Source: Actinomycetes bacterium
GTDB lineage: Bacteria; Actinomycetota; Acidimicrobiia; Acidimicrobiales; Acidimicrobiaceae
Assembly (NCBI GenBank): GCA_021819725.1
Contig: JAKAQR010000012.1
Coordinates: forward strand, 12,734-76,733
Direction: 5' to 3'
Length of the DNA stretch: 64,000 nt
A model generated the notes under the pieces. That model ran no database searches, had not been told where the DNA came from, and worked only from the letters and a program-made list of their open reading frames with translations. Each line of letters begins with the position of its first letter. Within the stretch, counting starts at the first letter, position 1. Position numbers and translations under genes: made by a program. Shown piece after piece: positions 44,742 through 52,888 of this stretch.

Positions 44742-46538
44742 TCACTCGCGCGACCTTGAGGAAGAAGACTTCGGTAGCTTGGGTAGTAATGCAGAGTCAA
44801 CCCCACCCGTAGGAGTGACACCATAACGGGCGAGTGCGTAGCGCATAATCTGGCTAAAGACTGGTGCAGCCGTCATGCCACCATAGATCGGAACCGGTTG
44901 GTCCAACATGACCACCGCACTCAAAACAGGGTGCTGGGCTGGCACCATTCCGACGAACGTACCCCAGTATGCACCCATCTGATAGCCCGCCTGGGTATGC
45001 AACGGCTTCTGTGAGGTTCCAGTTTTGCCAGCCACCACATACCCGGGGATGTTTGCGTCCGGTGCTGTCGCATTGGCCCCCGTCACTCCAGACAAGAGAT
45101 GGATCATCTCCTCATCGATCGTCTTTGGGACGATTCGACGCGGATTCGGTGAGGACATCGGAAGGAGATGACCGTTGGCACTCACGGTGCCGAGCACGAG
45201 CTTTGGTGTCACCATGACGCCACCGTTGGCGATGGCATTATACGAGTCAAGGACCTGCAGCGGCGTCACCAACTGGTCCTGCCCAATCGGGGTCGAACCA
45301 ATGGCAGTCGGTGACCACTGACTCACCGGTTTCAGATAACCCTGCGTCTCCCCCGGGAACGCAAGTCCAGTTGGCTCTCCCCAACCAAAGCGTTCAAAGG
45401 AGGCCAAGAGACGAGTGGGGCCCAGGCGCCGAGCAATCTCGATCGTGCCGACGTTCGAGCTTTGCGCTAGGATCTGGCGCATCGAGAGCACCTCAGTGGG
45501 GTGAGGCTCTGCATCATGAAAGATAGAGCCATCGATGTTGAGTTGGCCCGGCACCACCTCAGTAGAGGTTGGGGTGATCAGGTGGTCCTGGAGAGCGGCG
45601 GTGAAGGTCGCGATCTTGGCCACTGATCCGGGTTCGTACGCGTAGGCCACCGCTTGATTGATCCAACTTTGGGTCGGGAGGGCACGGGTGACATCAACTG
45701 GTTGGGCTCCGTTGGCTAACGGTTGGGCTCCGGGTAGCGGTGGGGCCGTGAGAGAGACCATGGCTAAGATCTGCCCAGTAGCGACATCCATCACGACCGC
45801 GGTCCCGCCGATGGCGTTCGTCTTTTGGATCTCTCCCGCAACAGCCTGCTCTGCGTATGCCTGCAGTCTGGGGTCGATCGTCAGCTCCAGGTTCTTGCCT
45901 TGTACTGGCGCCTGCCGCTTAACGAGGGCATCCGGTAGTGGAAGATTGCCAGCCGCCGTCCGTTCGACCTCATAGCCATTTTTACCAGCGAGAAGGTTCT
46001 GATACTGGTACTCCAGACCAAAGAGACCATTGTCATTAGCCCCAACCCTTCCGATGACTGGCTCCGCGAGCGAGCCCGTTGGATAGTAGCGAGCCTGACC
46101 TGGTGTGACGTTAATCCCCGGGAGCTCTCCATTGAGTGCCATTGACTCTATGGTTGCACCAACCGATTGGGTCACCAACTGGGCTACCACAGAGTATCCC
46201 CCCTTCACGGTAAGCGCACCCTCAACCTGGGTCACCGGCAGCGCCAGGAGTTTGGCCAACGTCGCAGCTTCAGGAGCAGGATCTTTGATCAAGAGCGGGT
46301 CAGCGATGACGGTATCGCGCAGCTCCGACATCGCCAGTACCTCGCCATTGCGCCCAAGGATCGACCCACGAAGACCGGGAAGTGTCACCGTGGTCTCTGC
46401 CTCTTGCACGGCGAGGTTCGTATAGCTCGGCGAGGCGAGCAAGGTCACACGCAACAGCTGCACCACCAACGCAAGCGTCACGATCGCGCACACCAACAAC
46501 GTTACGCGAGTACGTCGCGTTCTCCTTTTAGTTGCCAC
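44742..46538 (-). CDS. ftsI: Class B penicillin-binding protein FtsI (septal transpeptidase)
   Basis: About 598 residues: a basic cytosolic N-terminus, one membrane segment (VTLLVCAIVTLALVVQLL), a pedestal domain, and a transpeptidase domain. The active-site motifs are SVAK (nucleophilic Ser near residue 297), SSN, and KTGTS near 504. It crosslinks septal peptidoglycan with FtsW. The GTG at 46538 lies inside the last codons of ftsL (11-nt overlap). The C-terminal tail is Ser/Pro-rich. Confidence 0.95.
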   Translation of the reverse strand: MATKRRTRRTRVTLLVCAIVTLALVVQLLRVTLLASPSYTNLAVQEAETTVTLPGLRGSILGRNGEVLAMSELRDTVIADPLLIKDPAPEAATLAKLLALPVTQVEGALTVKGGYSVVAQLVTQSVGATIESMALNGELPGINVTPGQARYYPTGSLAEPVIGRVGANDNGLFGLEYQYQNLLAGKNGYEVERTAAGNLPLPDALVKRQAPVQGKNLELTIDPRLQAYAEQAVAGEIQKTNAIGGTAVVMDVATGQILAMVSLTAPPLPGAQPLANGAQPVDVTRALPTQSWINQAVAYAYEPGSVAKIATFTAALQDHLITPTSTEVVPGQLNIDGSIFHDAEPHPTEVLSMRQILAQSSNVGTIEIARRLGPTRLLASFERFGWGEPTGLAFPGETQGYLKPVSQWSPTAIGSTPIGQDQLVTPLQVLDSYNAIANGGVMVTPKLVLGTVSANGHLLPMSSPNPRRIVPKTIDEEMIHLLSGVTGANATAPDANIPGYVVAGKTGTSQKPLHTQAGYQMGAYWGTFVGMVPAQHPVLSAVVMLDQPVPIYGGMTAAPVFSQIMRYALARYGVTPTGGVDSALLPKLPKSSSSRSRE

Positions 46539-46977
46539 TGAGTACCTGCCCCGATGGGAGTGGAAGGCTTGGGTTCGTCGCCTCCGACTGAGGCAGGGGG
46601 ACCGCGTTCTTGGTGCTCGTACCGGAAACGACCTCAACGGAGTTAGGTAGTGTCAGATGGAGATGGGCGCTCGCATAGCTCATGATGCGCTCTGGTGACG
46701 AGAGTTGCGCTACTTCGAGTTGGAGATCACTCTGCGTACGCTGGGCGTGGGTAATCTCTGTCTGGAGCTGTCCAACCGACGACTCCTCTAACTCGATCGC
46801 GATGCGTGCGAGCACCACCATCCCCATCAACGCAATGGCGATCAGGTAGATCACGATGTTGCGTAGCGTATGCGACTTGGCGACTCGCCGGGTCGGCTCA
46901 ACTAGTACCAGCTCAGGGCGTTGGCGACGTGGTCGTTCCCTCGGCGGACTCTGTGGAAGTGCAACTACCCGTGCCAC
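46528..46977 (-). CDS. ftsL: FtsL-like divisome protein
   Basis: A 149-residue bitopic protein: basic proline-rich N-terminus, one membrane segment (NIVIYLIAIALMGMVVLARIA), then a heptad-rich coiled coil (about 65-100) that should pair with FtsB/DivIC-like partners. FtsL is called mostly from this topology and its place between rsmH and ftsI, as the sequence is poorly conserved. The GTG start overlaps rsmH by 13 nt. Confidence 0.8.
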   Translation of the reverse strand: MARVVALPQSPPRERPRRQRPELVLVEPTRRVAKSHTLRNIVIYLIAIALMGMVVLARIAIELEESSVGQLQTEITHAQRTQSDLQLEVAQLSSPERIMSYASAHLHLTLPNSVEVVSGTSTKNAVPLPQSEATNPSLPLPSGQVLSGN

Positions 46978-48029
46978 AAGGGGACCTGCTCCCAGTATCG
47001 TTTGATCGCCTCAGTGATGTCGTCATCACTACGTCGCAGCACCCGCAGACGGGCACTGCGCGAACGGGGATTATGGGTGAGCTCCTCCTCAGAGGGGACG
47101 ATTGCGTGTCGGGTGAGGCGGGTGCCAACTGGCCGAGCCCCACAGGTACAACCGACTCGCGGTGGACAGAGACAACCCCCTGTCTCAACAAGACGCGCAA
47201 AGCGCTTAACCAAACGGTCCTCACCCGAGTGATAGCTGATTACCTGCAGCACACCGCCGCAATCGAGTAGGGAAAATGCGGCCGGTAGGAAGTGGACAAG
47301 CTCCTCCTCCTCCTGGTTCGCACGGATGCGTAGCGCCTGAAAGACCTTGGTGGCTGGATGAAGACGACCACCTCGGAGCCGCGCCGGCGTTGCCGTCGCA
47401 ATCACCTCGGCTAATTGACCGGTGGTGACGGGCAGCTGACCCTTGAGCGCATCGGCGTATCGCCTCGCCAGGGATCCAACACCGTTCGCTCGTAACACAG
47501 CGACGAGATCCTTGGGTGCTACCGTGGTTAAATACTGTGCCACCGTCATCGAGCCGCCGTCTTGGTCCATCCGCATGTCGAGTGGTGCATCAAATCGAAA
47601 GGAAAACCCACGGTTTGGGTCATCGAGTTGCATCGACGACACTCCGAGGTCAGCCAAGACACCTGCAGCACGAGTGAGCGGCGCCGTCACGGCCGTTAGG
47701 TCGCCAAACCGTCCATGGACAAGTCGAACGCGATCACCATAGGGTGCCAACCGCTCTCGCGAGCGAGCCAACGCTTGCCGATCACGGTCAACGCCGACCA
47801 CATGGGTCCAGCTGAGATCATCAAGCATTCGTTGTGTATGACCGCCGAGGCCAACGGTCGCGTCGACAATCGTGACAGAGGCACTCACACGCTCGCTAAA
47901 TCCCTCAACGACACGGTCCACTAGCACTGGGGCGTGCACGAAGGGGTTCCCTCGCAGCTCCGTAGTTGCATCGCCGGCCTGGCCGGGTGACCCATCGAAG
48001 GGCTCCGCTGCCTTGGGTTCGCTACTCAC
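46965..48029 (-). CDS. rsmH: 16S rRNA (cytosine-1402-N4)-methyltransferase RsmH
   Basis: A 354-residue SAM-dependent methyltransferase (formerly MraW). HAPVLVDRVVEGF, DATVGLGGHTQRML (SAM site), GVLADLGVSSMQLDDPNRGFSF and ISYHSGEDRLVKRF are family signatures. I chose the GTG at 48029, which overlaps the mraZ stop by 8 nt; the frame to 48257 runs back through mraZ and is not needed. A CPPRVGCTC stretch near the C-terminus is the usual RsmH cysteine region. Confidence 0.95.
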   Translation of the reverse strand: MSSEPKAAEPFDGSPGQAGDATTELRGNPFVHAPVLVDRVVEGFSERVSASVTIVDATVGLGGHTQRMLDDLSWTHVVGVDRDRQALARSRERLAPYGDRVRLVHGRFGDLTAVTAPLTRAAGVLADLGVSSMQLDDPNRGFSFRFDAPLDMRMDQDGGSMTVAQYLTTVAPKDLVAVLRANGVGSLARRYADALKGQLPVTTGQLAEVIATATPARLRGGRLHPATKVFQALRIRANQEEEELVHFLPAAFSLLDCGGVLQVISYHSGEDRLVKRFARLVETGGCLCPPRVGCTCGARPVGTRLTRHAIVPSEEELTHNPRSRSARLRVLRRSDDDITEAIKRYWEQVPLWHG

Positions 48030-48429
48030 TGAGAGTGCTTCCTTGGTACTCGTTCCACCGGATCGGATCCCAGAGTTCAACGGTTCCAAATGCCCCATTG
48101 ACCAGAACCTCGTGATCGAGGCCCGCGAGCGTCCGTAACGGTTGCGGCAGACCAATGCGGCCGAGGCGATCAATCTCAATATCAAAGGCTTGACGGCTCC
48201 AATCACGTAGCCGACGACGCTCAAGAGACTCATCCCAACTCTGTGGTGGTACCGCATTCACGAAGCTATCAAAGTCTTCGACCGTCCAGATGACGATGCA
48301 TGAGTCCCCGTATTGCGACGGTGTCGCATAACATCGATCAGAGAAGCTAGTGCGGAAGCGAGCAGGCAATGTCAAACGACCCTTGAGATCAAGAGAGTGG
48401 GTGTAGCCACCGAAAAATTTCGCCTTTAC
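48022..48429 (-). CDS. mraZ: Transcriptional regulator MraZ
   Basis: MraZ has two SpoVT-AbrB-like domains and represses or tunes the dcw operon by binding TGGK repeats. FFGGYTHSLDLKGRLTLPARFR is the first-domain signature and IDRLGRIGLPQPLR the second. The start is uncertain: GTG at 48429 gives the normal family N-terminus (VKAKFFGG). GTG codons further upstream are in frame, and the open frame reaches 48474. The operator boxes end at 48474, favouring a start downstream of that point. Confidence 0.92.
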   Translation of the reverse strand, partial: VKAKFFGGYTHSLDLKGRLTLPARFRTSFSDRCYATPSQYGDSCIVIWTVEDFDSFVNAVPPQSWDESLERRRLRDWSRQAFDIEIDRLGRIGLPQPLRTLAGLDHEVLVNGAFGTVELWDPIRWNEYQGSTLSE

Positions 48430-48473
48430 CTCACCTGTCTGCCACACCGAACGGACTGTCCTCTCCACTACCA

Positions 48474-48507
48474 ACCAATGGGCCCCACTTTACCCCACAA
48501 TTACCCA
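48474..48507 (-). promoter_or_regulatory. MraZ-binding boxes upstream of mraZ
   Basis: On the minus strand, TGGG occurs at 48507-48504, 48497-48494 and 48487-48484, and TGGT at 48477-48474, each exactly 10 bp apart. MraZ is known to bind TGGK direct repeats separated by 6-nt spacers just upstream of its own gene. The pattern is seen directly; binding is inferred from the family. I could not assign the associated -35/-10 pair with confidence. Confidence 0.8.
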
Positions 48508-48590
48508 CTGGCACCCGAAATTTCGGCATGAAAAGGTCAAAACATGACTATTTCTTACCCGAAACCGGTTATATACGTACTGATGTACGA

Positions 48591-49271
48591 CTACAGCGCA
48601 GTGATGGCCCGAACAACCTGATCTTGCAGGTTTTGCCGTGAAACGCTAACTAAAGGTGATAACCCAGCCACTCGAAGTGGTTGATCCAGCATTTGATCGG
48701 CTACAAGCAGATCGCGGAGCGTACTTTGGTGCTCCCACCACAACAGCGAGAGTTGGAAACACGCTTGCCCGCGGGAACGCCGTTGTGCCAATCCAAGCAC
48801 CTTGGCACCCGCAACAGTGACCTCGCCAAAGCCGAGATCACCAAAGCAGATCAATCGGCCAAGATCGGTGCGTGGCTGGCGCTCCTCGACAACGTCTGCC
48901 CTGAGTCCAAGACCGCGAAGAACGCCAGCGACTGCAGCTCCTAACCAAAGAAAAGAGGCGCCAAGGTCCCAAGGCACGAGCGGGTCGTCGAGTCGGAGAT
49001 ACAGCATGAGCCAGATTTGGGATCCAGGTTCGACCAGGACCGCCCCACCACCACTGCCGCGTCGCACCACCGTGAGACCGTCCCGCCTGGCACGTTCGAT
49101 ATCAAAAGCATGCGAAGCGGTAGATGAACCGAGGACCAACGCACGATCAATGGGCTCGCCAATCCGACAGAGTCGCTCCTCAGGGCCAAGGACCGGCCAG
49201 GCATCGTGGAGCCCCTCCGTGCTCAACGAGATCGCCTCCGTACGCCATCGAGCAGGCCGATCGGTCCTCAC
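48591..49271 (-). CDS. Lipoate--protein ligase A-like protein (BPL/LplA/LipB fold)
   Basis: A 226-residue member of the biotin/lipoate ligase superfamily, which attaches lipoate or octanoate to a lysine of dehydrogenase E2 subunits or GcvH. The glycine-rich VVRRGSGGGAVLVEPG corresponds to the RRxTGGGAV motif, and VAGAKVLGLAQRR contains the conserved Lys. The C-terminal accessory domain is absent, as in short LplA-like transferases. It starts with GTG overlapping the upstream small gene (GTGA) and ends 84 nt before the mraZ operator on the same strand. Confidence 0.75.
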   Translation of the reverse strand: MRTDRPARWRTEAISLSTEGLHDAWPVLGPEERLCRIGEPIDRALVLGSSTASHAFDIERARRDGLTVVRRGSGGGAVLVEPGSQIWLMLYLRLDDPLVPWDLGASFLWLGAAVAGVLRGLGLRADVVEERQPRTDLGRLICFGDLGFGEVTVAGAKVLGLAQRRSRGQACFQLSLLWWEHQSTLRDLLVADQMLDQPLRVAGLSPLVSVSRQNLQDQVVRAITAL

Positions 49272-49543
49272 TCGTCCACGATTCCAGGGATCACCAATCG
49301 GCGACCGCCGGTATAGGGACAGTGTCGACAGCCAAGACTGCAGCAGATTCCTTGATCCAATAGGGTGGTAGAGCAGAGGACGGTAGCACCGGTTGCTGGA
49401 TCACGATAGGATTCGAGACCATCGTCGACGGCGTCTCGATGCAGGGCGAGCCTGAGAAGCGCCAGCGGATCATCATAGTTGAAGCGACGTTCAGAGGGAA
49501 AATAACGTCTCCTTTGCTCCCACTCATCTCGGGATCCTTCCAT
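49268..49543 (-). CDS. DUF5522-like small cysteine-rich protein
   Basis: A 91-residue protein whose C-terminal half has GICCSLGCRHCPYTGG, a C-C-x3-C-x2-C cluster that could hold zinc or iron-sulfur. Small proteins with this CRHCPY motif (DUF5522) are widespread but of unknown role. It overlaps the lipoate-ligase-like gene by 4 nt, so the products may work together, perhaps in handling a sulfur-containing cofactor; that is inference only. Confidence 0.7.
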   Translation of the reverse strand: MEGSRDEWEQRRRYFPSERRFNYDDPLALLRLALHRDAVDDGLESYRDPATGATVLCSTTLLDQGICCSLGCRHCPYTGGRRLVIPGIVDE

Positions 49544-49722
49544 AGCTGCAGAACTTTCTACCTACCGTCACTTTTGATACCAACCCACCGTCGCGAAGGC
49601 GAGCGACCACGACCCCCACCGACTCATAAACGCTATGGGAACTGAAGTTGCCCATGAGCGCCACGCATCGCCCTCCGACTACGGTAGTCTAGTCCCAGGG
49701 ACCAGAGCAGGCAAGGAGAAGT

Positions 49723-49983
49723 GTGGAGGCCTACGTCTTAATCCAGACAGAGATCGGAGCGGTTGGGAAAGTACTGCCAGCCATACGGTCATTGCCCTTG
49801 GTCACCCGCGCTGATGATGTCACCGGGCCGTACGACATCATCGCGTTGCTGCAGGCAGAGACGCTCCCAGAGATCGGTAGCGAGGTTGTCGAGGGCATTC
49901 AGGTCATTGAAGGAGTAACGCGTACCCTCACTTGCCCCGTCGGCCATCTGCAGCTTGAGATGCTCCTTCCTCGCCCCTCTTAG
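49723..49983 (+). CDS. Stand-alone Lrp/AsnC ligand-binding (RAM) domain protein
   Basis: An 86-residue protein consisting only of the effector-binding domain of Lrp/AsnC regulators, with no DNA-binding helix-turn-helix. VLIQTEIGAVGKVLPAIRSL and DDVTGPYDIIALLQAE are typical of the alpha/beta RAM sandwich. Such proteins oligomerise and bind amino acids, and may modulate full-length Lrp proteins. The GTG start has AAGGAG 5 nt upstream. Monocistronic. Confidence 0.85.
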   Translation: MEAYVLIQTEIGAVGKVLPAIRSLPLVTRADDVTGPYDIIALLQAETLPEIGSEVVEGIQVIEGVTRTLTCPVGHLQLEMLLPRPS

Positions 49984-50162
49984 GTTCCGTTGCGCTGGTC
50001 CGGCAGCTCCGCATAGTGTCGTCCTGGCGCGCGTTGCCCCTGACCAACCGCCGAGCGCGAACTTGCCGCCGCAACCTCATTGGAACGGATGGAGCCATCG
50101 TCGACCTCGACATGTTGGTTGCTCATCACCATGACCACACCGAGTCGCAGGGACAACGCTCG

Positions 50163-50780
50163 CTACAGCGTGGCAATCGCCGTCTTGGTCAATCGCTTCG
50201 GAACAGCGGCTTGTCCATAGACCGGGTTCTCTAAATAAAGCGTTTGAGGTGTGGCAATAACGGTCGCCATCGCTACGTTCTTGGTGGCCGCCAAGACGAC
50301 GGCAGCCAATACACCTGGCGGAGCATAGCGACCGATGACAAGACGAGTGAAGCCACTGGTCATCTGACACGACGCCGCAACAATCGCAGTCGCCCCTTGA
50401 CTAGTCTCCAAAAATCCAACCCTAATGTGTTCCACGTCACCAGTCCAGGCCTCCACCGTGTTACACAGATGCCGTGCAGCCGGCTTGATCCACGATCCCG
50501 TACCGAAATGAACGACTGCGGTACGACCATTTGGACCAAAGTCGATGATCGGTGCAGTACCAAACTGCAGTTCACTCGACCGGAGGACGACCTCCTTGGC
50601 GCCAAGAGCTTGCGCCTGCGAGAACTGATGGAGCTCAAGTGGAATCGACACAATGAGAACCGCCCCGAAGGCGAGCATCCCCCACTTCACCCATCTGCCT
50701 CGGTGGGCCTGACGCCTCTCGAAGCGTTCTTCACCAGAACGCCTCCGACGTGGAACCGGCTGATCCGTAGCCAATGACAC
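50163..50780 (-). CDS. Membrane-anchored protein of unknown function
   Basis: About 205 residues. A basic N-terminus (residues 1-30, including RRRRSGEERFERRQ) precedes one membrane segment (KWGMLAFGAVLIVSIPL). The rest is an extracytoplasmic domain with no motif I recognise. Two cysteines (about 105 and 138) could form a disulfide. The start could be the GTG at 50780 or a TTG 6 nt later, which is better spaced from AAGGAG. Divergent from the acetyltransferase gene at 50957. Confidence 0.6.
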   Translation of the reverse strand: MSLATDQPVPRRRRSGEERFERRQAHRGRWVKWGMLAFGAVLIVSIPLELHQFSQAQALGAKEVVLRSSELQFGTAPIIDFGPNGRTAVVHFGTGSWIKPAARHLCNTVEAWTGDVEHIRVGFLETSQGATAIVAASCQMTSGFTRLVIGRYAPPGVLAAVVLAATKNVAMATVIATPQTLYLENPVYGQAAVPKRLTKTAIATL

Positions 50781-50956
50781 TCCTTGATTCGCATAGAGAA
50801 TCCCAATGGGACATGAGCCCGTCCACCCACCTTAGTCGACCTCGCCGAGCATCGCTTGGATCGGTCCTCAGCCCACCACCGGCTCACGTCTGTTGCTTGT
50901 TTCACCGCTCTGGCGTCGAGAGCTGGAATGTAAGATCCAATCGTGTTGGCCCTAGA

Positions 50957-51853
50957 ATGGCAAGCGTGGCGCAAGATTTTCCCGTGGAACCAGCCAGCCT
51001 TCACCACATCGGTTGGGATCTCCTCGACCAGCACCTTACCAAACTCCTCGGGGCGTGGCCCCCCAGTGAAGATTTCCAGATTGTGCCAACACTTCGTCGC
51101 CGAGAACCGATGTGGGATGGTTCAATAAGAACGCTGCTGGGCATCTTCTCCCCCACCGCCGGGACTCTCATCTCCATGGAGCCCCTCATCCATACCGCCC
51201 CCATCGTCGACAACCCGGCACCAGGCGACCGAGATCAGTGGCGACCTCGCAATCGTCGTCAACCAACCCAAGACGGTTCGCCGAACGAAGCATTCTCTCC
51301 CAACACCGAACACCTACAATCGCAGTTCGATGGGGGACACCAAGCAAGCCCCTCCGATGTCATAGGTCATCTTGCGGATCATCTCGCAATCGAAGAGGAT
51401 CATTGCTTCATGGCCTACTTTCGTTTTGCATTCCATGCACCAAACCTGGGAAGACCTGGCGTTTGGGTGCCGGCAGACAGCAGTCAAATCCCTGAGTGGC
51501 TACACCCCTTTGGGGGCAAGGTGTTGGTGGCATACGGTCAAGACGGTCGTGTCGTGGCAGGAGTTGGGCTCAAGCACCATGATCGCTTTGCCCGAGAACT
51601 CGCTGTCGTGACCGAACCAGAGGCGCGAGGTCGTGGCCTGGCCAAAGCGTTGGTTGCTCAGGCGGCAGAATGCGTGTTAGAGGGCGGAATGCTTCCTACC
51701 TACCTTCACGCCCCAAGTAACCTCGCATCCGCACGAGTCGCCGAAGCCAGCGGATTCATCGACCGTGGCTGGCGGATGGTAGGACTCACGCAGGCAGGCG
51801 AGGCACAACTGCGCGCACGATCGCTCGGCGGTGCACACGATTGGGGCTACTGA
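50957..51853 (+). CDS. GNAT-family N-acetyltransferase
   Basis: About 298 residues. The C-terminal 120 form a GNAT domain with the acetyl-CoA loop TEPEARGRGLAKALVAQA and the late ASARVAEASGFIDRGWRMVG; the N-terminal part is not recognisable. I chose the ATG at 50957 (MASVAQDFPVEP). The open frame extends to 50774, but that part is Arg/Pro-rich with no conserved look and overlaps the divergent gene. Acceptor substrate unknown. Confidence 0.72.
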   Translation: MASVAQDFPVEPASLHHIGWDLLDQHLTKLLGAWPPSEDFQIVPTLRRREPMWDGSIRTLLGIFSPTAGTLISMEPLIHTAPIVDNPAPGDRDQWRPRNRRQPTQDGSPNEAFSPNTEHLQSQFDGGHQASPSDVIGHLADHLAIEEDHCFMAYFRFAFHAPNLGRPGVWVPADSSQIPEWLHPFGGKVLVAYGQDGRVVAGVGLKHHDRFARELAVVTEPEARGRGLAKALVAQAAECVLEGGMLPTYLHAPSNLASARVAEASGFIDRGWRMVGLTQAGEAQLRARSLGGAHDWGY

Positions 51854-51901
51854 CCTGCGGTTTTTTGAACAGTTGAGCGAGACAAGATCGCTCTCCTCGA
51901 A

Positions 51902-51940
51902 CTAGCATCGTCTACATCATTGCGCTAGCATCGTCTACAT
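51902..51940. repeat. 16-bp direct repeat abutting the SDR start codon
   Basis: CTAGCATCGTCTACAT occurs at 51902-51917 and again at 51925-51940 with a 7-bp spacer (23-bp period). The second copy runs into the ATG of the SDR gene and replaces any Shine-Dalgarno sequence. It may be an operator or a recent duplication. Confidence 0.85.
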
Positions 51941-52730
51941 GGAGACACTACGAGGACGAACAGCGATGGTCACCGGTGCATCGAGTGGCATCGGAGCCGC
52001 GATGGCTAAAGCCTTGCTCGAGCAGGGAGCCCGTGTCGCCGTCTGTGCCCGTGGCGGGACCCGGCTCACTACGACCGTTCGACACTTCGCCTCCTCAGGC
52101 TTTGACGTCTTGCCGATCGAGATGGATGTGCGCGATGTCGATGCAGTCGCCGGAGCGGTCGCGAAGGTCTACGAGCACTTCGGCGAACTCGATGTCCTCG
52201 TCAACAACGCAGGCATCGGGATGCGGACCGTCAACCCCCGCTTCTTCGAAGCGCCACTGCCATTCTGGGAAGTGCCAGTGGAGGGTTTTCGTGCAGTGAT
52301 CGCTACGAACCTCACCGGGTACTTCCTCGTCGCCCGCGCTGTTGCTCCGAAAATGGTGGCCCGTGGCTCCGGCAAGATCATCATGATCTCCATGAACCGT
52401 GAGACAATGGTGCGCCAGGGCTTTGTGCCCTACGGTCCTTCCCGTGCCGGGTCTGAAGCACTTGCCGAGATCATGGCCAAGGACCTCGATGGTACCGGAG
52501 TCACCGTGAACACGCTCTTACCCGGAGGCGTCACCGTAACGGGCATGATTCCGGAGGATTCGCCCGAGGAGCTTCGCAACCAGGCGCTTCCACCTGAGAT
52601 TATGGGCCCACCGATCGTCTTTCTTGCCTCCGATTCGTCCCATGGCATCAACGGAGAGCGCGTCGTTGCCATTGACTTCGACTCATGGAGAACCGCGAGG
52701 CAGGTCGCCAAAGGTCGGCCCGCACCATAA
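51939..52730 (+). CDS. Short-chain dehydrogenase/reductase (SDR)
   Basis: A 263-residue classical SDR. The nucleotide motif is VTGASSGIGAAMA (about 11-23), with NNAG (89-92) and catalytic-tetrad residues N124 in NLTG, S151 and Y165. The Lys expected four residues after the Tyr is Arg169 (YGPSR), which usually impairs catalysis, so the enzyme may be altered or use another mechanism. PGGV(T/K)V-like LLPGGVTVTGM and the C-terminus otherwise fit. No Shine-Dalgarno is visible; the 16-bp repeat runs into the start codon. Substrate unknown. Confidence 0.85.
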   Translation: METLRGRTAMVTGASSGIGAAMAKALLEQGARVAVCARGGTRLTTTVRHFASSGFDVLPIEMDVRDVDAVAGAVAKVYEHFGELDVLVNNAGIGMRTVNPRFFEAPLPFWEVPVEGFRAVIATNLTGYFLVARAVAPKMVARGSGKIIMISMNRETMVRQGFVPYGPSRAGSEALAEIMAKDLDGTGVTVNTLLPGGVTVTGMIPEDSPEELRNQALPPEIMGPPIVFLASDSSHGINGERVVAIDFDSWRTARQVAKGRPAP

Positions 52731-52786
52731 ATCGCGAAACAGAGGACTCCCTGCCGATCATCGCTCCCCTTCTTACCGGACGACAC

Positions 52787-52802
52787 TCAGCGTCCGCTGA
52801 GG
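52787..52802. terminator. Short hairpin after the SDR gene
   Basis: CTCAGCG-TC-CGCTGAG is a perfect 7-bp inverted repeat about 55 nt after the SDR stop and before the PAP2 gene. The two-base loop would open to four, and no T-run follows, so this is only a candidate terminator. Confidence 0.4.
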
Positions 52803-52888
52803 TACTAAGGCGCGTCGACCAACGACATCGTATAGGGTAAACGTTTGGTTGCCAATCGCTAAACTTCCGTCATCATAACGGCAGCAAC

